A stretch of DNA of 64,000 nt. Source: Branchiostoma floridae (Eukaryota; Chordata; Leptocardii; Amphioxiformes; Branchiostomatidae). Made by a program: the position numbers and the translations under genes. Positions 58,801 to 64,000 of the stretch are shown here, in pieces. Where the stretch lies: NCBI RefSeq assembly GCF_000003815.2, contig NC_049994.1, positions 15,232,659 through 15,296,658 on the forward strand. The letters run 5' to 3'. Under the pieces are notes generated by a model. It was given only the letters and a program-made list of their open reading frames with translations, searched no databases and was not told where the DNA came from. Within the stretch, counting starts at the first letter, position 1, and each line of letters begins with the position of its first letter.

Positions 58801-61800
58801 AGGTCAAGAGCCCGCTGCGTTTCTGGATCAAAGAGGATCGTCGAGTATTTCCCCCTGCCCTTCTGGTGCTCTTCCTGGTACTTTGAAAGGCTCAGGATCC
58901 TCGAGAGTTCGACCACACGTTTGGTTTCTGGGTCATACATAACGGTGGTGTACTTGTCCTTATCCCTGAGGAACTCCTCCTGGTACTTTATCACACTCTG
59001 AACATTTGAGATGTCGATGAGTCTCAACAGCTCTTTGTCACCGTATGTAGAGATGTGAGGCCTTCCTTCGAATGTAATCGGGAAGTCCTTCTTATACCCA
59101 ATCTGTGACTCTGTCTTTGACAGCTCAATGCATCTCCTAGTCTCAGGATCGTAGATGATGGTTGCGTAGTGTCCTTTCTCTTTCTCGAAGTTCTTCTTAT
59201 AGTTGACGTAGCTCTGTATTCTGGTCAGCTCAAGGACCCTCTGCGTCTCAGGATCATACATACAGGTGGTGTAGTCGCCCTTAGACAAGTCATACTCTTT
59301 CTGGTATTGTATCAAACTCTGTAGTTTAGTGAGCTCGATGATGCGCAGCGTCTCCTTGTCGTCAGGAATGGGGATGTAGGCTGCCCTGCCTTCAAACTCT
59401 TGTGGGAAGTCCCTCCTGTATAAGAGAGTGCTCTGAACTCGGGAGGCTTCTTGTGCATGGCGGGAGTCGATGCTGTCAGTTGCCAGAGTGTACTGTCCCT
59501 TCTCTTGCTCAAACTGCTCGTGGTACTTGAACACACTCTGCATCTTTTGCATCTCAATCACCCGTTGCGTTTCAGGATCGTAGAGAACAGTTTGGTACTG
59601 ACCAACATTCCTCTTGTACTCATCCTCGTATTTGACCAGACTCTGGACTGCTGACAGTTCAATGACTCTCTGTGTCTCTGGATCAAAGAGCACTGTTGTG
59701 TATTTGCCCTTGTCCTTCTTGAACTCCTCATGATACTGTGCCAAGCTCTGAAGCTTGCTCACGTCAACGAGACGGAGGATTTCCTTATCAGCCTCATCAG
59801 CGCCCTTTCCACCGCGGCCTTCCATGCCAACAGGGAAATCCTTCTGGTACTGAATCTGACTCTGCAGTTTCGTAGACTCTACCGCTGTCTTGGTACGGGG
59901 GTCCCACAAGACAGTTGTGTAATTTCCCTTATCACGATAGAACTGCTCCTGATAGTTTATCAGGCTCTGGACTCTGGAAATCTCAAGGAGTCTCTTGGTT
60001 TCCGGGTCGAACAGGATAGTGGTGTAACCACCCCTTCCCTTCTCATACTCAGAGCGATACTCGGCCAGGCTGTGCAGTTTGGACATCTCAACAAGCCTGA
60101 CCATTTCCTTGTCTGTTGTGGATGAAGTGTAGCCAGGCCTTTGTTGATACTCCAGCGGATAGTCTCTCCTGTACTCGAACGTGCTCTGGAGATGAGTGAC
60201 ATCGGTGGCTCTACGAGTCTCCACATCGTCCGTAATCTGCATGATGTTGCCCTTTCCTTTTTCGAAGTCCTCGTGGTACTTGAAGGCGCTCTGGATTTCA
60301 GACATCTCCATAAGGCGTTGTGTCTCAGGATCAAACATAATGGTGGTGTACTGACCCTTCGATCTCCTGTAGTCCTCTTCATATTTGATCAGGCTCTGGA
60401 TGGAGCTAACCTCCACAACCCTCTTAGTCTCTGGGTCGTAAAGGACAGTGGTATAGTTGCCCTTGCCTCTCTGGAACTCCTCTTGATACTTCGACAAGCT
60501 CTGGAGCTTGCTGATGTCCACAAGACGCAGGACCTCCTTGTCCTGGTCGTCTATCACACCAGCATCTCTTCCTTCCATGGCAACTGGGAAGTCCTTTTGG
60601 TATTCCAGCTGGCTCTGAGTTTTGGATAACTCTACCACCCGCTTGGTCTCAGGATCGTACAGAACGGTGGTGTAGTTGCCCTTCTGTTGTTGGAACTGTT
60701 CTTGGTATTTCACCAGGCTCTGTACGTTTGAGAGCTCCATGGTTCTCCTTGTTTCTGGATCAAACAGAATCGTGGTGTAACCGCCTCTTTCCTTCTCGTA
60801 TCTCTCGTGATAGTTGATCAGGCTGTGAAGCTTGGTCATGTTCACCATCCTGACCACCTCTTTTTCGTCGGCAACAGGAGTGTACTGTGGCAGCTGTGCC
60901 CGAGCTTCCTTCCCGTACTCAACTGTACTCTGGAAGTGGGACACCTCCTCTGCCCGTTTTGTCTGAACATCATCTGGTATCTGTGAGTAGATGCTCTTGC
61001 CCCTCTCAAAGTCCTCCTGGTATTTGAAAGCGCTCTGGATTTCAGAAAGCTCCAAAAGACGCTTGGTCTCTGGATCGAACATGACAGTTGTGTACTGTCC
61101 CTTATTTTTTTTGTACTCATCTTCGTACTTGACCGCGCTCTGAATTGAGGACAGTTCAACCACCCTTTGAGTCTCGGGATCGTAAAGAATGGTGGTGTAT
61201 TTTCCTTTGCCCTGCTCAAACTCTTCCTGGTACTTGAGGATGCTGTGGAGTTGAGACATGTCCACAAGACGGAGGATTTCTTTGTCAGCCTCTGCACCTG
61301 ACTGTGCAGCCCTACCCTCCTTGAAGTCCTTCTGATACTCGACCTGGCTCTGAATCTTGCCAACTTCGATGGCACGTTTAGTCTCAGGATCGAAGAGAAC
61401 AGTCGTGAAGCTGCCCTTTTCCTTCTGGAACTGTTCCTGGTATTTGATCAAGCTCTGGATTTTGGACAGCTCAATCAGACGTTTGGTTTCAGGATCGAAC
61501 ATCACAGTGGTGTAAGCACCCTTTTCATCTTCATACTCCTTGTTGTACCGGATGAGACTGTGGATTTTCTGAAGGTTCACAACTCTCAGCAGCTCTTTGT
61601 CATCAGGGATCGTTGTGTAGCCCGATCTACCTTCGTAACGAAGCGGGTAGTCTTTCGGGTACACCACTGAGCTTTGGACCTTAGTTATCCCTGTCTGCCT
61701 CCTTGTCTCAACATCGTCAACAACCGATGTGTATTGGCCCTTTTCTTTTTCATACTGCTCATGGTAATGAACATCGCTCTGCTTGCTGGACAGGTCAATG

Positions 61801-64000
61801 AACCTCTGAGTTTCGGGATCATACAGCACAGTTGTGTATCCACCCTTTTCACTCTCAAACTCTTCCTTATATTTGAGGAGACTTTGCACCTTTGACAGTT
61901 CCAGAACACGCTTGGTCTCAGGATCGAATAGGACAGTGGTAAACTTGCCAATGTCATCCTTGTGCTGTTCTTGGTATTTGATCAAACTTTGCAGTTTTGT
62001 AACATCCACAATTCTCAAAGTTTCCTTGTCGGCAGCCAACGACTGGTACTCTGGACGACCTTCGAACTTGGACGGGAAGTCTTTCTGATATTCGCTCATG
62101 CTCTGCCACTTAGAAACAGACCTAAGACGTTCAGATTCAGGATCATCTGTTACAGTTCTGTAACTACCCTTCATCTCATGATACGCCTTCTGGTATTCAA
62201 CATTGCTCTGTATCTTTCCAACCTCCTGAACACGTTCGGTCTCCGGATCGAACAATATGGTGGTGTATTTTCCCTTGTTCTTTTCGAATTCCTCCTGGTA
62301 TTTGTTGATACTCTGGATTGAGGAGAGTTCCACAACTCGCCTGGTTTCTGGATCATACAGGACAGTGGTGAAGTCTCCTTTGTCCTTTTCATACTCTTCG
62401 TGGTACTTCACAACACTGTGCAGCTGCGACATTTCTATCACTCTCAACATCTCTTTGTCAGGGACCATTGTGTAGAAGGCCTTCAGTTTCTGATATTCTT
62501 TCTGATATTCTGTCTCGCTGGCAAACTTGCCAACATCCTTGAGTCTCTTGCTGTCAATGTCATCAGCAACAGAGTGGTACTTGCCCTTCTCTTTCTCATA
62601 CTCGTCATGGTAAGATACTAAGCTCTGTATCTTTGACAGCTCTGTGAAACGCTGGGTCTCAGGATCATACAAGATGGTGGTAAACTGGTCCTTGTCCTTC
62701 TGATACTCCTTCTGATAGGCAATTGCGCTCTGGATACTGGACAGTTCAACCACCCTCTTGGTCTCGGGATCAAAGAGGATCGTCGTGTACTTGCCCTTGT
62801 CTTTCTCAAACTCTTCCTGATACTTCAGCAAGCTGTGAAGCTGAGACATCTCCACCACTCTGACTGTCTCCTTGTCTGCAACAGGAGTGTACCCTGTCCT
62901 TCCTTCAAACTCTTGAGGGAAATCCTTTTGGTACTCCAGCTGGCTCTGATACTTCCCAACATCCTTCGCTCTCTTGGTCTGCACATCCTCTTCCACAGAG
63001 GTGTACTTTCCTCGTAGTCCACGGAACTCCTTCTGATATTCTACATCGCTCTGCCACTTTCCAACCTCCTTGTATCGCTTGCTTTCAGGATCGAACAACA
63101 CTGTGATGTAATTGCCCTTGTTTTTCTCAAACTCCTCGTGATATTGCACTGCACTTTGTAGCTTGGAAAGCTCAACCACACGTTTGGTTTCTGGATCAAA
63201 TAGAATGGTGGTGTACTTTCCTTTCTCCTTATTGTACTCATCAGTGTAGTGCAGGAGGCTCTGAAGTTTGTTGACCTCGACGATTCGCATGTGCTCCTTG
63301 TCATCAGGAGCTGAGTGATAGATGCCTCTCTCTTCCAACCACTTCCTGACATACTCATACTGGCTCTGGTGGCGGGACACCTCCCTGATCCTCTCAGACA
63401 CAGGATCGTCAGTGACCAGCTGGTACTGACCCTTGTCTCTTTCAAACTGTAGATGGTACTCATTTAAGCTCTGAAGCTTCGACATCTCCATCGTGCGGGA
63501 GGTCTCTGGATCGAACATTACAGTCGTGTACTTGTCTTTGTTTGCTTGGTATTTCTTCTCATATTGGATGACGCTCTGAATGCTTGAAAGCTCCACGACA
63601 CGCTTAGTCTCGGGATCGAACAGAACGGTTGTGAACCTGTCCTTGTCTTTCTCGAATTGCTCCCGATACTTGATGAGGTTGTGGAGCTGGGACATCTCGA
63701 CCACGCGGATGGTTTCCTTGTCGGTTACGGGGGTGTATCCTGCCCTCTCTGTCATCTGTTGCGGGAAGTCCTTTTGGTATTCAAGCTGACTTTGCAGTTT
63801 GCCAGCCTCCGTTGCATGTTTGGTCGCAACTGTGTCTGCAGTGGCTGTGTACTTGCCACGGAGGTCTTTGAACTCTTTCTGATACTCCACATCACTGGCG
63901 AGTTTGCCCACTTCCTTGTATCGCTGAGACTCGGGGTCAAACAAGACAGTGATGTAGTTGCCCTTGTTCTTCTCAAACTCTTGCTGATAGTAATTCATGC
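34667..64000 (-). CDS. NEB: Nebulin, C-terminal 2,854 residues, 21 exons, 5'-incomplete
   Basis: Giant actin-thin-filament protein of striated muscle. Exons: >64000-57468, 56681-56574, 56033-55914, 55641-55537, 54552-54445, 53209-53108, 52651-52550, 51308-51195, 50386-50288, 49355-49139, 48363-48214, 46470-46396, 44736-44647, 43015-42941, 41608-41579, 40865-40770, 40158-40141, 39942-39883, 39572-39474, 36761-36676, 34846-34667. All introns are GT-AG and phases match throughout. About 64 modules of ~35 residues with the S-x-x-x-Y actin-binding signature are followed by a linker and an SH3 domain, as in vertebrate nebulin. The 5' end is outside the window: the first residues visible already lie inside a module. 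The two bases before the first full codon are also open. Confidence 0.93.
34931..35328. mobile_element. ~400-bp MITE in the last nebulin intron
   Basis: The left end CACCTTTCTCACGCGGCGGC with following CATGATAGATC is an almost exact inverse of the right end ending GCCGCCGCGTGAGAAAGGTG. TA flanks on both sides fit a mariner-type element. Noncoding. Confidence 0.75.
36581..36619. repeat. Perfect 14-bp stem hairpin
   Basis: AGAAATACCAGTCT at 36581-36594 and its exact inverse at 36606-36619, with an 11-base loop, 57 bases inside the intron after nebulin exon 36761-36676. Confidence 0.85.
37988..38560 (-). mobile_element. Internally deleted mariner transposon
   Basis: Terminal inverted repeats (about 33 bp, starting CGAGGGGCGTGCAATTAGTA) are flanked by TA at 37986-37987 and 38561-38562. 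On the minus strand, 38382 to about 38170 encodes a mariner transposase N-terminus, including [20 protein letters not shown] and [15 protein letters not shown], ending PRPGRPSC. A different frame near 38150-38061 encodes its C-terminus ([15 protein letters not shown]). The catalytic core between them is deleted, so the copy is non-autonomous. Confidence 0.88.
41261..41475. repeat. 40-bp minisatellite, ~5.4 copies
   Basis: The unit, TTTATTTTGGATTGAGGATG plus TACTTCAATTAAAACAGCAA, repeats with few substitutions at exactly 40 bp spacing, in a nebulin linker intron. Confidence 0.95.
43080..43410. repeat. Inverted element rich in GGGCAAGT/ACTTGTCC
   Basis: The left end GGTTGGACAAGT mirrors the right end ACTTGTCCAACC. 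Several internal copies of GGCAAGT and ACTTGCCC lie in both orientations. It is probably an interspersed MITE-like repeat in a nebulin intron. Confidence 0.55.
44808..44970. repeat. ~20-bp minisatellite (TTCTAAGAGGTG units)
   Basis: About eight imperfect copies of TTCTAACAGTTCTAAGAGGTG-type units next to the acceptor side of nebulin exon 44736-44647. Confidence 0.85.
48045..48225. repeat. Duplicated donor end of nebulin linker exon
   Basis: 48045-48121 and 48150-48228 share CAAATGGG-CAGCC, then CTTACTTTG-ATGGAGATAGG. On the minus strand the second contains the real exon end (CTATCTCCATCCAAA/GTAAGT, 48214). The first is an intronic relic with a GTAAGC donor. Confidence 0.7.
51830..52550. repeat. 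~160-bp tandem array running into a nebulin splice donor
   Basis: Four to five diverged copies share GCAGCCAATTA..TTTCAGGGG, AAAAGCATCTTA, CTTTCTTGGCATTTTGGTT and GGGGAGGGGG..GTTGATA. The last copy ends at the donor of exon 52651-52550, whose intron start (GTATCAACACTG) is therefore part of the repeated unit. Confidence 0.75.
54030..54335. repeat. Tandem duplication ~170 bp in nebulin intron
   Basis: Blocks GCAACTTTAC-AAA, CTATGGGGTAT, ACATGT, AGAAAGGAGCTTC and CAGGCCATTA occur in the same order in both halves. Confidence 0.65.
54555..54573. repeat. 19-base G run at a nebulin acceptor
   Basis: On the transcribed strand this is a run of 19 C directly before the AG of exon 54552-54445. A second run of 11 G (54423-54433) lies just beyond that exon's donor. 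Confidence 0.9.
57468..64000 (-). other. Giant nebulin exon with ~55 modules and a 220-residue tail
   Basis: At least 6,531 coding bases (2,177 codons) without an intron, open at the window edge. Residues 1-1957 (63998-58128) parse into 55 modules of 34-38 residues, of four recurring types. A and B carry TT(V/I)(L/M)(F/Y)DPETxR. C carries DD(V/I)xxxR. D carries a DKExxR motif, often preceded by KDFP and EGR. Residues 1958-2177 (58127-57468) leave the repeat pattern: acidic, Ser/Lys-rich, with an asparagine run and a predicted helix ([20 protein letters not shown]). The exon ends in phase 0 at CTGTCAG/GTACAT. Confidence 0.92.

Noticed and set aside
57718-62621. Many long open frames on the plus strand and other frames across the nebulin repeats
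   Set aside because: They are antisense or frame shadows produced by the repetitive, high-codon-bias nebulin exon.

Overview
The window looks like nuclear DNA of an invertebrate chordate, most likely amphioxus (Branchiostoma). The evidence is spliced GT-AG genes, a nebulin with a C-terminal SH3 domain, a NIK-type (MAP3K14-like) kinase, intron-poor class A GPCRs, and many small foldback/MITE elements in introns. The species call is an inference from gene content.

Layout. (1) 397-11378, minus strand: a 14-exon kinase gene. Reading phases agree across every junction. The protein is about 1,304 residues: a low-complexity basic/acidic N-terminus, a TAZ-type zinc finger, a short PAZ-like stretch, then a NIK-like kinase domain. 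A candidate 5' UTR exon and promoter lie near 13.3-13.5 kb. (2) 11.4-20.3 kb: UTR/intergenic DNA with MITEs, a 643-bp foldback element built from two 20-22 bp units, and a diverged ~31-bp satellite. (3) 20887-22843, plus strand: a two-exon class A GPCR, preceded by a decayed duplicate of its own promoter and exon 1. (4) 23.3-27.5 kb: gene-poor, with a ~350-bp tandem duplication and a CCAT microsatellite. (5) 27544-28869, minus strand: a single-exon GPCR of the MECA (melanocortin/EDG/cannabinoid/adenosine) type. (6) 29-33.3 kb: diverged tandem repeats, including copies of what looks like the nebulin 3' end. (7) 34667 to beyond 64000, minus strand: the C-terminal 2,854 residues of a nebulin in 21 exons. 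One exon is at least 6.5 kb long and holds about 55 actin-binding modules. It is followed by one-module exons, a modular linker of symmetric exons including micro-exons, and the SH3 exon.

The four genes have no evident joint pathway: a kinase of the NF-kB-activating type, two receptors, and a thin-filament ruler protein. The best leads are the TAZ plus NIK-kinase architecture, the 4- and 3-module super-repeats of nebulin that add up to 7, and repeated local duplications that copy exon-intron boundaries.
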